Shown: positions 10,533-20,989 of the stretch, in pieces
How positions within the stretch are numbered: position 1 is the first letter of the stretch
Layout of the letters: every line of letters begins with the position of its first letter
Assembly: GCA_020137815.1 (NCBI GenBank)
Contig: CM035351.1
Location: forward strand, 151,438 to 215,437
DNA from: Hormiphora californensis
Taxonomy: Eukaryota > Ctenophora > Tentaculata > Cydippida > Pleurobrachiidae
DNA length: 64,000 bases
Direction: 5' to 3'
Notes under the pieces: generated by a model
The model's database searches: none
What the model was told of the DNA's origin: nothing
What the model saw: only the letters and a program-made list of their open reading frames with translations
Program-made: the position numbers and the translations under genes

Positions 10533-11960
10533 TGTAGGACTGGGTGTGACCCCGAGAGAGTGCAGACTCGCAGTGAGAATGCCCATCTCTGTGTAGCCTG
10601 GGTAGGACTGTAAAAACCCCAGGGTGGCTAGGTTGTGTGGCCACTGCTACACTCCTACCGGACTACCTATAGTCCGTACTCCAAAAGCTCCCGTATCCTT
10701 AGGATTTAGCATTTGTATACACATAATATGGGCCAAGGCATGCACTGCGAATGACCCAATGGAGACCACTATGCAATGTTTCCGAAAGCCAGCCCCCATT
10801 CCGTACCGTTTCCAACGCGATGGCGAGCACGGTGTTTCCCATAGAAAACACCGAGCTCTAAAACATAACTCATGTATTTGAGGGGCGTGAATCCCTTGCC
10901 TGCACGCAAACCAATGATAAAAACATAAAGCCCATGAATACACGTATTTCAGCCTGTAAATATAATACTCTCGCACTCTCTTCTACATCACTCTCTCACT
11001 CGCTCCTCTACATCACTCTCTCACTCTCTTATCTACATCACTCTCTCATTCTCTTATCTACATCACTCTCTCACTCACTCACTTCTCTACATCACTCTCT
11101 CACTCACTCCTCGATCTCACTCTCTCCTGGCCCCTATACCACTGCATAACGCCTCCTTAGTTAGCCCAACAAGCCCAAGCCCGAATCACAAGCAAACTGA
11201 GTCAACCCGATCAGGTGGCGGTCTAATGACTGAGAGACCATTGCACAATGTAGCCTGTCGGGGAAGACCCTCCGACACATATGGAGACCATGTTGAGCCC
11301 GTCAGATGACCATGGCCTGATAGCCAAGCAACTCTCCGACCTGAGCAAGTCCCAAGCAGAAGTGAGGATTTCACCCCTCGCTTCCGAGTTTTGTTACGTG
11401 CGCCTGAAGGCGGGGAATCACCCCTAATCACGTGCTAACTGCCCCGTCCCCGATTGGCCAATTACCGCGTGTGCCGTAGGGGAATAAGCAAAGGAGGGGA
11501 ATTACGCATTGTCCTAACGCAGGTCACGTGACCCGAGCCTCTCGCGGAACCAACTTGCTAACAGCCGATGAGTCGCCCGAAAAAACCTAATTACGATTAT
11601 GCCCGCTAAAGGATTATTGTCCGCACCTAGTTAGCAAGAAACTTATCATGTAGCCCACGGAGTGATGGCACCCCTGGTACAGCTAATGGTTTTCCCGGGA
11701 ATTTCTCCCTGAAGCCCGCTTCTAATGGCCCAAGGCCCCTCTCCCCAACTCTGACTCGTCTCTCTCTCTGTCTCTCTCTTTGCACTTTATCCTCAAAATA
11801 ACTCAAAAAATAGTAACTCCATTACGGCCCTCTGTATCACACTCTCTTCCCATTAATATCGTGAAATAAAATATTAATAAAAAACACACCAAATATATAT
11901 AACACACTAAACATATATAAGTATGTTTGCCCGGCCTAAATGTAGGTTTACCGCCCTACA
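10533..11960 (-). repeat. 3' LTR (left copy)
   Basis: Starts TGTAGGACTGGGTG and ends TTTACCGCCCTACA on the plus strand, so the LTR has a 6-bp inverted terminal repeat TGTAGG/CCTACA. Same length and, by eye, same sequence as 24778-26205. TATATAT words lie near 11890-11925, close to the U3 start in element sense. ORFs inside are shadows present in both copies. Confidence 0.95.
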
Positions 11961-11977
11961 TACCCACCCCCCCTGAC
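11961..11977 (-). promoter_or_regulatory. Polypurine tract next to the 3' LTR
   Basis: In element sense the tract reads CAGGGGGGGTGGGTA directly before the LTR start TGTAGG. This is the usual site where plus-strand DNA synthesis is primed. Confidence 0.8.
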
Positions 11978-12028
11978 AAAATGGAGTTTTTATTTTTTCT
12001 CCACACTTACAGCATAAGCCCTTTGTCC

Positions 12029-14329
12029 CTATTTGTCCGTGGCTGCACTTATGGCTGGTGGCGTCTTACTCAACCGAGGATATAAGGAGGCCGTAAAAGG
12101 GATCACTGGTGCCGATGCTGGTGTGCCCGTTTTGACAGCCTGAGAGCCCCCTTTTAGCCCCGAGTCCCCTTTCCCCAATGTGAACGCTTTCCCGAATGCC
12201 CGAACCCCAGTTGTCCGAACCGGTGCCGTGTCCCCCTCCGGAAGCCCCTGCCGCTCCTCCTGGCCGGCCTCCACAGGCCCGGAAATCTGCAGCGTCCTCC
12301 ATCCGCGTAGTTCCGCCTTGTATCTTCCCACCCGCGCATTCCAATGACTACATGCTATGAGGCCGAATGATATGACATTCAATGCTATCCCGATCAGGCT
12401 GACTATATCCAGCCATCCCCACTCTCCTCCTTCCTCCCGAACCATCCGAACTGCCCAGGCCAGATCCTCTTGGGTTTGTTCCTGTTCCGTCAGCTGCTTA
12501 GCCAGTCTGGTGACATTGCCTGTGTCCAATACCCTCGAGGTTGCCTGCAGATGCTCCTCCCAAGCCTTGACGTCGGGTAGCTGTAGCTCCTGGTGCAGTG
12601 CTACCTCTCTGCTAGACGCCATCATCCTGTGATTAATCATCAAATATGAATAATCAAGCCATGAATAGAAGCCCGTCCGATTGCTTTCGATTTCCTGGAA
12701 CGTAAGTCCGCCCTGGTTCCCCGCCTGGATGCCCCTAACCGGTGTTTCACTGAAGACGAGGGCTCCGGCTACTGTGAAGACTGTGCGGTCCTCACATACG
12801 GCCAATTTAGATTTACACTCTCTTCTCCCGTTGAGGCACATTGCCGGAACGTGTTCTTCTACAGCATTGCCGTGAGTTGGTCTAAGACAAATCTTTAATA
12901 ATGCGTCCCTGTCGTAACACCCGTCGCCTGGTCTGACCTCATAAAATCGGTCCCCGATGCGATATACTTCATCGGCCATTTCAAAAAGTAGACAGGTGTG
13001 GTTAACCTTGATGCCCACTTGTGCCACCGAATACCTCGGATACACGCTGCCCGGCTGTAACAGAGGAACTGTCATCACAAAGTGGAACTTCCAGCTGAAA
13101 TCATTTCTCTGCATGCCCATCAGCGTCATTTTGCCCAAAGTATAAATGGTTTCGGGCTGCCCGATAAAAATTGAGCCCTGGAAAACCGGATTTTCCTGCA
13201 CCAACCTCTCCAAGCTTGCCAATTTTAGGAGTTCCGGCAGAACCCCTATGGTTAACTCGTTGGCCAAGACCCCCGATAGTATGGTACGTGTATGTCGTTC
13301 CCATTGTCCAATCTTCCTCTCCAGTGCAGGCTGGTATGATAGCCAGCTCACATCACAAGCCATTGCCTTTAACTCCCCTTCGAACCCCTGGAACAGTTCA
13401 ATCACATCCCTGTTGAATTTTAGCTGGTGTTCAAACTGCCGTTGTGCTGTGTTCGCAAACTCTGCAAACTGTCCCCTCAGCTCGCGCAGGTGTTTCCTCA
13501 TCCGTATTCCCTCCCATAATGTAGCTCCTAGCCCCACCACTGGAAGTGCCATGCCCACCGCCAACAAGCTACGTTTCTCGTGCCCGGTGCTGCCCTGTTC
13601 CTCGCCCCCTAATTGGTACGCCTTTTTTAACGTATCAAAGTTATTCAGAGACGTCTGCCATAAGGCCTCCTGATCCGCCTCTGTCCGCTCCCTAAAACCT
13701 GCCGCCAGGTCCGGCTCATCGTAGTGCTCGCGGCATCGGTCCTCGACCACTGTCCATTTCTTGAGATTCAAAGTCTGCCATGTTGCCCACTGTCGTCCTT
13801 GTAGGTTTGCGTTGTCCAGGATATCCCTGTCTTCTTGCTTGCTTTCGCGATAATCTTTGAAGTTAACTCGACACTGTCCCTCCGATTCCCGGAATGCACA
13901 GTTTTCGCCCTTCATCCGAATGCACCATTGTATGCACTTGGTCCAATTGTCCGTTAGTTCATCGTTCTGGAGCCCGTTTAGTTTAATCAACAACGCCGTA
14001 GTGCCGAACCGCTGTCTGTCCTTCTCCTGCATCTTTTCTACCCACTCCTCATCTATCCTGCATTTTTGCCACCAGCTGACCCTACACAAACCCACTGTTG
14101 GCCAAGTTGGAATCGGTAAGTCGATAAAAAGAGAAGCGAAGATACTGTCCCCACCGCTGCCCAGGAAACCCACGGGCTGCAAGGCGACCCCCAAGTCTGT
14201 CATAACGAGTGGCTCCGTTGAGAGCTCAAGTTGTCTGTGATCCATGCCTGCTGCGCCCACCTGCCTGCCCGCCAACCCACTCAGCACTGCCACATAAACA
14301 CATACAACCGACGCTACTGATGCTGCCAT
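12029..14329 (-). CDS. env: Envelope-like glycoprotein of the LTR retroelement
   Basis: A 766-codon ORF from a true ATG lies about 1 kb beyond the end of pol, the expected envelope position. It would need a spliced message. The first 25 residues look like a signal peptide. A basic site (EKR at about 251-253) is followed by a hydrophobic, glycine-rich segment (255-271) resembling a fusion peptide, then a heptad-like coiled coil (about 275-320). The middle is cysteine-rich (445-515), with NxT/NxS sites. One hydrophobic segment (639-660) is a likely membrane anchor, followed by a cytoplasmic tail of about 105 residues. This architecture is that of class I-type or baculovirus-F/errantivirus-type envelopes. 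The subfamily call is not certain without a profile search. Confidence 0.8.
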   Translation of the reverse strand: MAASVASVVCVYVAVLSGLAGRQVGAAGMDHRQLELSTEPLVMTDLGVALQPVGFLGSGGDSIFASLFIDLPIPTWPTVGLCRVSWWQKCRIDEEWVEKMQEKDRQRFGTTALLIKLNGLQNDELTDNWTKCIQWCIRMKGENCAFRESEGQCRVNFKDYRESKQEDRDILDNANLQGRQWATWQTLNLKKWTVVEDRCREHYDEPDLAAGFRERTEADQEALWQTSLNNFDTLKKAYQLGGEEQGSTGHEKRSLLAVGMALPVVGLGATLWEGIRMRKHLRELRGQFAEFANTAQRQFEHQLKFNRDVIELFQGFEGELKAMACDVSWLSYQPALERKIGQWERHTRTILSGVLANELTIGVLPELLKLASLERLVQENPVFQGSIFIGQPETIYTLGKMTLMGMQRNDFSWKFHFVMTVPLLQPGSVYPRYSVAQVGIKVNHTCLLFEMADEVYRIGDRFYEVRPGDGCYDRDALLKICLRPTHGNAVEEHVPAMCLNGRRECKSKLAVCEDRTVFTVAGALVFSETPVRGIQAGNQGGLTFQEIESNRTGFYSWLDYSYLMINHRMMASSREVALHQELQLPDVKAWEEHLQATSRVLDTGNVTRLAKQLTEQEQTQEDLAWAVRMVREEGGEWGWLDIVSLIGIALNVISFGLIACSHWNARVGRYKAELRGWRTLQISGPVEAGQEERQGLPEGDTAPVRTTGVRAFGKAFTLGKGDSGLKGGSQAVKTGTPASAPVIPFTASLYPRLSKTPPAISAATDK

Positions 14330-15368
14330 AAAACGTACTTTTTCTGCTAAAACGAGGCGTGGTTAGAATTATTTCAATAATCTTCGGCTCTGGCACACAT
14401 TTTGGATTATATTACTCTCACATATTTTGTCAAAAACTTATCTCTCCGATATGCGCTTCTAAGTTTTTATAGACGGGATGGGCACATACCGTCGTCTCAC
14501 CCCCCCCTTGAAAAGACGCCTTTGCAGAAAAATGACGTTTCTGTAACCGCTCCCAATACGCATTTTCGTTTAACCTTTCCCATACCTCCATAACCACACC
14601 CCAGGTGCCTGCGCCACCTTGTTTACGTCTCCCCCTGATTATATTTCCACCGTCCGTTTCTATGAACATTCCTCCCATTTATCTACAGTACAATATCAAT
14701 ATTTGTATAATTTTAGGCACCTATGCATATTTACGGCTCCCCCGCCGTCCCCCGGTCGACCGCCGTGCCCCCGTTTAAGGTCTACATCCATCAGCTTTGA
14801 ATTCATCTCCCACCGTCCGTAATTTAATATGAATGAGGTCGGGCGCTACTCCGATCCCCCTCTAATGCGTTTTCTGGCCGTCCCAACCCTGGCCTATCCC
14901 AATAATTCCCACCACATGCTTAGCTACCAACCGACCAATCCAGCCAACTAGCCAGCATGCCCCAATTTTCGCGCACGGCATTATTGATGTGTCGGGATTT
15001 GACACACCCCCACCGATAGGTTGGTCATACCCACGTTTTACCTTTTCCTGGTACCCCGTTTTAATAACCAACCTATAGGGGTGGATAACTAACCTACAAT
15101 AGTTCAGCACGTTTTGTCCGCGATGCGCTGATTACATCCATGGACAAAACTCTAAAGAGGATTAGAAACCCGATCGCATATATGCTAGTTTCCCAAATTT
15201 CTTGGGAGAGGTGATAAACCTTCTGTGTGCCAGGACCCAAAATAGCACTACAGTCGAAAACGCATTAACAAAGCTGATATAGGTGAAAACAGGAATATGC
15301 ATATATGTATGATATGTATAATTGTACAAGTTGAGATAAAATTCCACACACGAATGATAAATACACAT
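14330..15368 (-). other. Spacer between pol and the envelope-like gene
   Basis: About 1 kb without a convincing ORF. In retroelements that make a spliced envelope mRNA, the acceptor lies here. I cannot pick one acceptor over others from sequence alone. Confidence 0.6.
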
Positions 15369-18300
15369 TCAATTGACCGAGTACTGATATCTCACGGGTT
15401 TTTTAATAACACGTTTAGAGCGTCTTAATAAACCATCCCTATGAATCCCCACCTGTCCCGGTCCCAAGTCTGATCCGTCATCTGTTTTCATGTCGGCCCT
15501 CCAAGACTTGCTATCCTGTTCCCGTCGTTTGCTTGATTTTTTAATCTTCTCCCCCTTGTTTTGTCTTCCCATCACCCACACGGGTCTGTTCGACTCGTGT
15601 TGTCTACCTGTAAGTCTCCAACCTGGTTCTTGCCAGGATCGGCCAATTATTGGCTTAGTGACTTCCCCCCGGTCATGTAAGCCTTCCCTATACCCCGTGT
15701 TTCTCAGTGTCAGTGGTGGTTCGTCATGTGGTGTCGTTAGATGTTCGCTGGTTGATGTTCCCAGTGGTGCGGTTCCCCCTTCGCCTATAGTGACCTTCCT
15801 TCCGAGTGGTTCCTTTGTGTCTTCTCCCTCAGAGCTATCCTCCTCCTCTGACGAGCTGTCACTAAAAGGTTCATCCTCTGTAGGATGTCCTGCTCTGTCA
15901 GTATGGAGGAGTGAGCTCCCCGGGTTAGAGTCCTTAGTTTTACGCAAATTTACACCAGGCTTCACCTTACGTAGTGCATCAAAATGAACTACCTCGTGTT
16001 TGCCCGTCTCTGCATCTTCCACGATGTAATTTTGTTCATTTATACATTTTGTGATTACCAAGGGACCTTTATACGTGTTTCTGAACTTTCGGTAATCCCT
16101 TATTTTTGCCGGCAAGGGCTTATACAACAGAACGTGGTCACCCACGCTATACGTAGTAAAGTTTACATTTTTATCGTAAGCCCGTTTTTGTAATTTCATT
16201 GCATGCCCCGTAGTGGCACGCACCAAATCAAAGACCTCCCTGAATTTATAATAGACCGCTGATTTATACTGCTCTTTGTTTTCATAGAACTGAGACTGAG
16301 TGGTATCGAAGATAGCATCAGCCGCAGTTCTCACCGTGTAAGAAAACATTAGATCGTTGGCCGAATACTTAGTTGTGGAGCTTACCGCGTTGTTAAGAGC
16401 AAAGACAGCTACCGGTAATTTCTCCACCCATGTATCGGGTTTTTCCCCTACCAATTTTTTAAGAACCGCCACAACGTCTCTATGACGTCTTTCCACCTGC
16501 CCGTTGCCCTGTGGGTGATACGCCGTTGTACGCACCTTATTAATTTGTAAAACTTTATAAATTTCCTGTATGACCTTAGAGCTGTGCAAATTTGACGCTT
16601 GATCCGACAGCACGGTTTCCGGTACTCCAAAAATGAAGCACCATTTTTCCATGAATGCTCTAGCTATATTTTTGCTGGTGGCCTCTACCAAAGGACTCGC
16701 CATGAAGTATTTGGTGAATCGATCAATCATAGTAAGAATGTATTTAGGAATGCCCGGGGCCGGTGTAAACGGCCCTACTATGTCAATAGCTACACATGCG
16801 TTTGGTCTACCGACCTGAAACTGTTTAAGCGGTGCTCTCGGTTTTTTGAAGTATGCTTGGTTATTCAGAAAGCACGCTTTACAGCACTGGCAATAATGCT
16901 CTATTTCTTTGTGCATGTTTGGCCAGTAGTAAGATTTGAGTACGTTATCTGTCGTACTCTTGCTGCCCATGTGCCCTGCGGTTGCGTTACTATGATAAGC
17001 CTTCAAGATCTCGTCGCGTTGCTCTTCCGGGACACAGATCAAGAGCCCAAATTTCTTAGATTTTGGCGTGTAACGTTTGTAACAGATCACATCGTTCTGG
17101 TTAATTATCAAGGATTCAAATTTGTTCCAATATTTTCGCAACTTAATGGTGAACGCCTTAGCCCATCTTCTGAGAGGTTTTTCTCCTTCTACCAGCCATT
17201 TCCGGACTTCCGTCAGCACGGTGTCCCCTAATTGTGATGCCCTCCATTTACCTGCCCTATCTGATACCGAAGCCGTGGGATTATCCCAGGACCCAATGGG
17301 GTCCTTTTTTTTAATTTTTACCGCGGCGACGGCCGTCTCTTTTAAATCGGTGGCCTGAGAATTACTGATATACCAGTCGTATAGCACGGACGAATGGGTG
17401 GGAGCCCGTACGTCTCTACTTAATAGGTCAGGGAGTTGCATCTGAACTCCGCTTTTGTGGACCAGTTCAAAATCATAGTCCGCCAGGGCTATTATCCACC
17501 TCAACATAACTGCCGAGGTAGTTTTTCTCAAGAATTTGTCCCCGGTGATCGCCTCCATGTCGATCACAGCCTTAAATTCGGCGTTGATGAGGTAAAAGCG
17601 CCACTTCTCTATGAAGTATTTCAGGGCCAGGAACTCCCTTTTGAAACTTGGGTACTTTGACTCTGTTTCTGAAAGCACCTTGCTCCCATAGGCTATAGGC
17701 CTAAATTTCCCGTCTATTTCATGCCCTATGACGCCCCCTAAAGCAACCATACTTGCATCCGTGTACAGCACCATTTTCTTGGTGACGTCCGGAAAGATCA
17801 TCACCTGCGGGCTACAGAGAGCCTCCTTCAGTTTCTCTACACTGGCCCTAGCTTCCTCCGTCATTACGAAGTCTGGCCCTTTCAATGTGTCTGTAAGCCC
17901 TTTGGCCAGCAGTGCAAATTTCGGAATATGGGTCCTAAACCAAGAACAGGCCCCTAAAAACCGTTGCACTTGCTTCCGCGAAGCCGGCATTGCGATGTTC
18001 CTAACTGCTTCCGTTTTTTCCCCATCAGTCTCGACGCCGTTGACTGATAGGAACATGCCCAAAAATTTTATTTTCCTCTGAAAAAGTTGGCACTTCTTTG
18101 GATTCAGAGTCATACCCGCTTGGGTCACCCGGGTAAAAACCTCGTCTAAAATGGCACACATTTCCGTGAAAGTGGAGGCGCTCGCTATTATATCGTCGAT
18201 GAAGCCAGCCGCCTTGTCCCCTTTCATGCCCTGCAAAATTTTGTCTAACAAGGCCTGATATGTACTGGGCGAGCCTTTTAATCCCAAAGGCATCCTAACG

Positions 18301-19610
18301 AATTCGAAATGCCCGATGCCCGGAATGGTGAACGCCGTTCTATCCCTATGCTCAGGTGCCATTCCAATTTGAAAATAACTATCCTTGAAATCCAATGTGC
18401 TAAAAAGTTCTTTACCGGCCCAGTTGGCCGTTATCGAGTCTACTGCAGGCACGGCTGCATATGACCTTTTAGAATGTTTGTTTAATTCTCGGTAATCGAT
18501 TAGTAAGCGCCTTTTGCCCCCTCTCTTCATGAGAATTGCTGGGGACGAGAACTCACTAGAGCTCCGTTGTATAATGCCCGCATCCAAAAGTTCAGCCACT
18601 TCCTCTTCACAATCTTTGAAAAGATGGAAAGGCACCCTCCGATATTTGCAACGAATTACGGTATCCCGTTCTGCCAGTGGGACGGTGTGCTGTATTAACG
18701 TCGTTAGTCCCAGCTGGTCCCTACCGAGGGCGAATACGCCCTCATGTTTACTCACTAGCTGTGTGGCCAAAAGTTTTTCATCTTCTGATAAGTTTGTGTT
18801 CTCGTTGAATTTCAAAGCCTCTAGAATTCCGTCTAGATTGGATTTGTCACCGTCTATCTGGACGGTTTGTATTCTGTTTAAAGTTTCAATAACTTCTAAA
18901 GCTGTGCCCAGACAGACCTGCGGGGATATCTCCCAGTCTCCCCCTTCCCATTCATTGCGAAACGGGAGACTGCAATACCCATTCTTTACTTCCATAGCCC
19001 ATGAACAATTTGTGTCGCCTCCTATGTCTTCACTAGGGAACAGGGAGAAAACTCCCGTTATGTTTTCCCTTTCGTTAGCCTCGTTTTGCAAACGAGCCTC
19101 AGCCCAAATCATGCCTTCTGCTGGCACACAAATGGACTTTATTAGATGTACGTTTAGCGCCCTTTTGCCTTTTTTCTTACTCCCCGCTAGAAGAGGAGCC
19201 TTAAAATCAGGTCCAGTGACCAAATTTAAGTCAAAGTTTATTGTTGCCCTGGCTTCTCCCAGCCATTCGGTACCCAGGATCACGTGATCCCTTAGTTCCT
19301 TGACTACCAGGAAGTTTGTTACGAAGGGTTTGTCCCCTATTTTAAAAGGAACTTTATTTGCTCTATACAAAACGGGAAGGGAGATTCCCGAAATCCCCGT
19401 TATTAAGACGTGCTCAGCCGCCTTATCCGCTACCTTCTGTCTAAGGAACCACTCCTCACTACATAAATTCCTAGCCGCACCACTGTCAACCAGCCCGTGA
19501 ACTGTCCCATCCCTACCCATGATCCTAACGAACACTTGCCCCCCACATGAATTTATTTCGAGAAGAGAAACGTCCTTACACTCAGACCACTCCGACTGTC
19601 CGATTAACAC
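15369..19610 (-). CDS. pol: Pol polyprotein: protease, reverse transcriptase, RNase H, integrase
   Basis: 1413 codons with no stop. The frame begins at a GTG, and the first ATG is at codon 31, just before the protease, so a separate start is unlikely. Expression as Gag-Pol by -1 frameshift is better supported. Domains in order: aspartic protease with VDSGA (42-45) and ILGTEWL (111-117). RT has LIDYRELNKHS (370-380), STLDFKD (404-410) and the catalytic FIDD (470-473) in place of the usual YVDD/YMDD. RNase H has YTDAS (616-620) and E659. Integrase has an HHCC zinc-binding region (H873, H880, C910, C913) and the DDE triad D943, D1003, E1040. A GPY/F-like module (YKGPL) follows at about 1200. No chromodomain is seen. 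The acidic, basic tail is of unknown role. All key residues are present. Confidence 0.95.
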   Translation of the reverse strand: MLIGQSEWSECKDVSLLEINSCGGQVFVRIMGRDGTVHGLVDSGAARNLCSEEWFLRQKVADKAAEHVLITGISGISLPVLYRANKVPFKIGDKPFVTNFLVVKELRDHVILGTEWLGEARATINFDLNLVTGPDFKAPLLAGSKKKGKRALNVHLIKSICVPAEGMIWAEARLQNEANERENITGVFSLFPSEDIGGDTNCSWAMEVKNGYCSLPFRNEWEGGDWEISPQVCLGTALEVIETLNRIQTVQIDGDKSNLDGILEALKFNENTNLSEDEKLLATQLVSKHEGVFALGRDQLGLTTLIQHTVPLAERDTVIRCKYRRVPFHLFKDCEEEVAELLDAGIIQRSSSEFSSPAILMKRGGKRRLLIDYRELNKHSKRSYAAVPAVDSITANWAGKELFSTLDFKDSYFQIGMAPEHRDRTAFTIPGIGHFEFVRMPLGLKGSPSTYQALLDKILQGMKGDKAAGFIDDIIASASTFTEMCAILDEVFTRVTQAGMTLNPKKCQLFQRKIKFLGMFLSVNGVETDGEKTEAVRNIAMPASRKQVQRFLGACSWFRTHIPKFALLAKGLTDTLKGPDFVMTEEARASVEKLKEALCSPQVMIFPDVTKKMVLYTDASMVALGGVIGHEIDGKFRPIAYGSKVLSETESKYPSFKREFLALKYFIEKWRFYLINAEFKAVIDMEAITGDKFLRKTTSAVMLRWIIALADYDFELVHKSGVQMQLPDLLSRDVRAPTHSSVLYDWYISNSQATDLKETAVAAVKIKKKDPIGSWDNPTASVSDRAGKWRASQLGDTVLTEVRKWLVEGEKPLRRWAKAFTIKLRKYWNKFESLIINQNDVICYKRYTPKSKKFGLLICVPEEQRDEILKAYHSNATAGHMGSKSTTDNVLKSYYWPNMHKEIEHYCQCCKACFLNNQAYFKKPRAPLKQFQVGRPNACVAIDIVGPFTPAPGIPKYILTMIDRFTKYFMASPLVEATSKNIARAFMEKWCFIFGVPETVLSDQASNLHSSKVIQEIYKVLQINKVRTTAYHPQGNGQVERRHRDVVAVLKKLVGEKPDTWVEKLPVAVFALNNAVSSTTKYSANDLMFSYTVRTAADAIFDTTQSQFYENKEQYKSAVYYKFREVFDLVRATTGHAMKLQKRAYDKNVNFTTYSVGDHVLLYKPLPAKIRDYRKFRNTYKGPLVITKCINEQNYIVEDAETGKHEVVHFDALRKVKPGVNLRKTKDSNPGSSLLHTDRAGHPTEDEPFSDSSSEEEDSSEGEDTKEPLGRKVTIGEGGTAPLGTSTSEHLTTPHDEPPLTLRNTGYREGLHDRGEVTKPIIGRSWQEPGWRLTGRQHESNRPVWVMGRQNKGEKIKKSSKRREQDSKSWRADMKTDDGSDLGPGQVGIHRDGLLRRSKRVIKKPVRYQYSVN

Positions 19611-19634
19611 CTCTCTTCTCTCTATTCGTTTTTT
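19560..19634 (-). promoter_or_regulatory. Predicted -1 ribosomal frameshift signal between gag and pol
   Basis: In element sense the gag end reads TCA AAA AAC GAA TAG. This contains the heptamer A AAA AAC (19634-19628) in the correct phase, with the gag stop two codons later. Slipping back one base enters the pol frame (CGA ATA GAG ...), which is open throughout. After a 7-nt spacer, GAGAAGAGA (19620-19612) can pair with TCTCTTCTC (19568-19560), a 9-bp stem about 43 bases apart. Heptamer, spacer and stem match known -1 frameshift signals. Confidence 0.85.
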
Positions 19635-20989
19635 GATTCCCCTGCTTTATTAGCGGTAGGTGTCGAGCCTTCTTGGAAGGAGACTGCTCGAGGTCTCACA
19701 TGCCACGGGTTGGGTTGAGCTTCCGCGACCCCACCTTGCTGCTGTCCCTGTCCCATCCAATGGTTATGCCGTCCTCGTCCCTGCCCGTTTCCGTTGAATC
19801 TGCCTCCCCGTGAAGGACTGTAGCCCTGTTGCCGATTGGGGTTGTATGAGCTGAACTGTGGGTTTGGGCCACCCGTGCCGCACTGCATGCACCTGTTGCG
19901 CCGGGCGAAATTATGAAACCCACATTCCTCGCAGAGCCAGTCCCCCACCTGTAGTTTGGCCTCGAACCTCCGCCCGTTGTACCCTCTGTTCTGTCCGCCC
20001 CACTGCCGAGCCTGCCCCTCCCATGGCCGGTGCTGCCTCTCCCCAGTTTGGCGAGGCCCCTCATACTGTGCCTGTAGTGGAGCTCCTCCCTGGTTTGCCC
20101 GTGCCTCCCCTTGCCCTGCCGCCAGTACCGTGACCTCATTAAGCCCAGACACGTCGTTCCGTGCCGTTAAAGCCTTCTCCTTCCGGTCCATGTTTTCCAC
20201 CAGGTCCGCGAAGGAGTCCCTCTCCAGCTTTTCCGCTATCTCACACGCGATCTTGTCGTCCCTGGCCCCGATCCATAGCGTGTCCTTCAGGAGCTGCTCC
20301 AACTCCGGGCCCTCCACGTCCCCCAGATCCGCTGCCTCCCTAAGTAGCCGATCCCCAAAGTCCCTAACCGTCTCCTCCAACTGCTGCTTCAGGGCCCGGA
20401 ACCGTGAAATGGCCACCACTTTCAAATCGGGTGGGGCCAGCACTAAAACTACCCGCTCCAGGTAGGCCTCCCACGATTTGGCCTCGGACGCCTTCTTGTC
20501 CCCCCGTACTTTCAACGAGGACACTTCGTCCAAGTACGTCGGAAATATCTCACGTGCATCCTCTGTGGATATCTTGGCTGCCCTCCTATAGCCCTCCCAT
20601 GCGTCCACGAATGCCCGCACGCTTTTGCCCTTCTTGAACGGCTCCGGCTTCCTCGCCAATTGATGCCTCTTGGCCCTCCCCGTGCCCCACTCCGTCCCAA
20701 TACCTCCCCTGGCCCCGACTGCCTCTGTTTTGATCCACTCCTCCTTCTCCTCCCGTAAGCCCTGTATCATCCTCTTGGCCCCCTCCAAGTCCCGTGCGTA
20801 CCTTTCCTCATTCTCAGCTATCGCCTTGCCCGCCTGCTTCCTAACCTCCTCCACCTTCTCCATGCCCTCCCCCATTCCCCTTGCCCGCGCCCTTTCCTGC
20901 TCCCGGAGCACCAGTTGACACAGCTCCTCGCCCTGGCCCTCGTTTAAGTTCAGTCCTTGAACGAATTCGTTGATAGAGATGCCCTCCAT
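19622..20989 (-). CDS. gag: Gag polyprotein with a RanBP2-type zinc finger
   Basis: The open frame extends to 21028, but that first codon is TTG. The first ATG is at 20989, giving 455 residues. Residues here are numbered from that ATG. An acidic/basic helical N-terminus (20-90) looks like a coiled coil. Residues about 112-277 have the helical pattern of a retrotransposon capsid (AFVDAWEGYRRA, WEAYLERVVLVLAP, LKQQLEETVRDFGDRLL). After a Gln/Gly/Arg-rich linker, W-x-C-x2-C-x10-C-x2-C (C353, C356, C367, C370) forms a RanBP2-type C4 finger with the RxxRC spacing known to bind single-stranded RNA. A Gly/Arg/Gln-rich tail follows. It lacks the CCHC knuckle usual in Gag. Confidence 0.9.
   Translation of the reverse strand: MEGISINEFVQGLNLNEGQGEELCQLVLREQERARARGMGEGMEKVEEVRKQAGKAIAENEERYARDLEGAKRMIQGLREEKEEWIKTEAVGARGGIGTEWGTGRAKRHQLARKPEPFKKGKSVRAFVDAWEGYRRAAKISTEDAREIFPTYLDEVSSLKVRGDKKASEAKSWEAYLERVVLVLAPPDLKVVAISRFRALKQQLEETVRDFGDRLLREAADLGDVEGPELEQLLKDTLWIGARDDKIACEIAEKLERDSFADLVENMDRKEKALTARNDVSGLNEVTVLAAGQGEARANQGGAPLQAQYEGPRQTGERQHRPWEGQARQWGGQNRGYNGRRFEAKLQVGDWLCEECGFHNFARRNRCMQCGTGGPNPQFSSYNPNRQQGYSPSRGGRFNGNGQGRGRHNHWMGQGQQQGGVAEAQPNPWHVRPRAVSFQEGSTPTANKAGESKNE

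Noticed and set aside
10624-11431. Small ORFs inside the LTRs (71-109 codons), present in both copies
   Set aside because: They repeat only because the LTRs are identical. No signal or domain content, and they include CT-repeat reading.
12357-14240. Plus-strand ORFs of 60-175 codons across the envelope-like gene
   Set aside because: They are shadows of the 766-codon minus-strand frame, with no domains.
15490-19500. ORFs on the plus strand across pol (for example 257 and 210 codons)
   Set aside because: They are antisense shadows of a 1413-codon frame with complete protease, RT, RNase H and integrase motifs.
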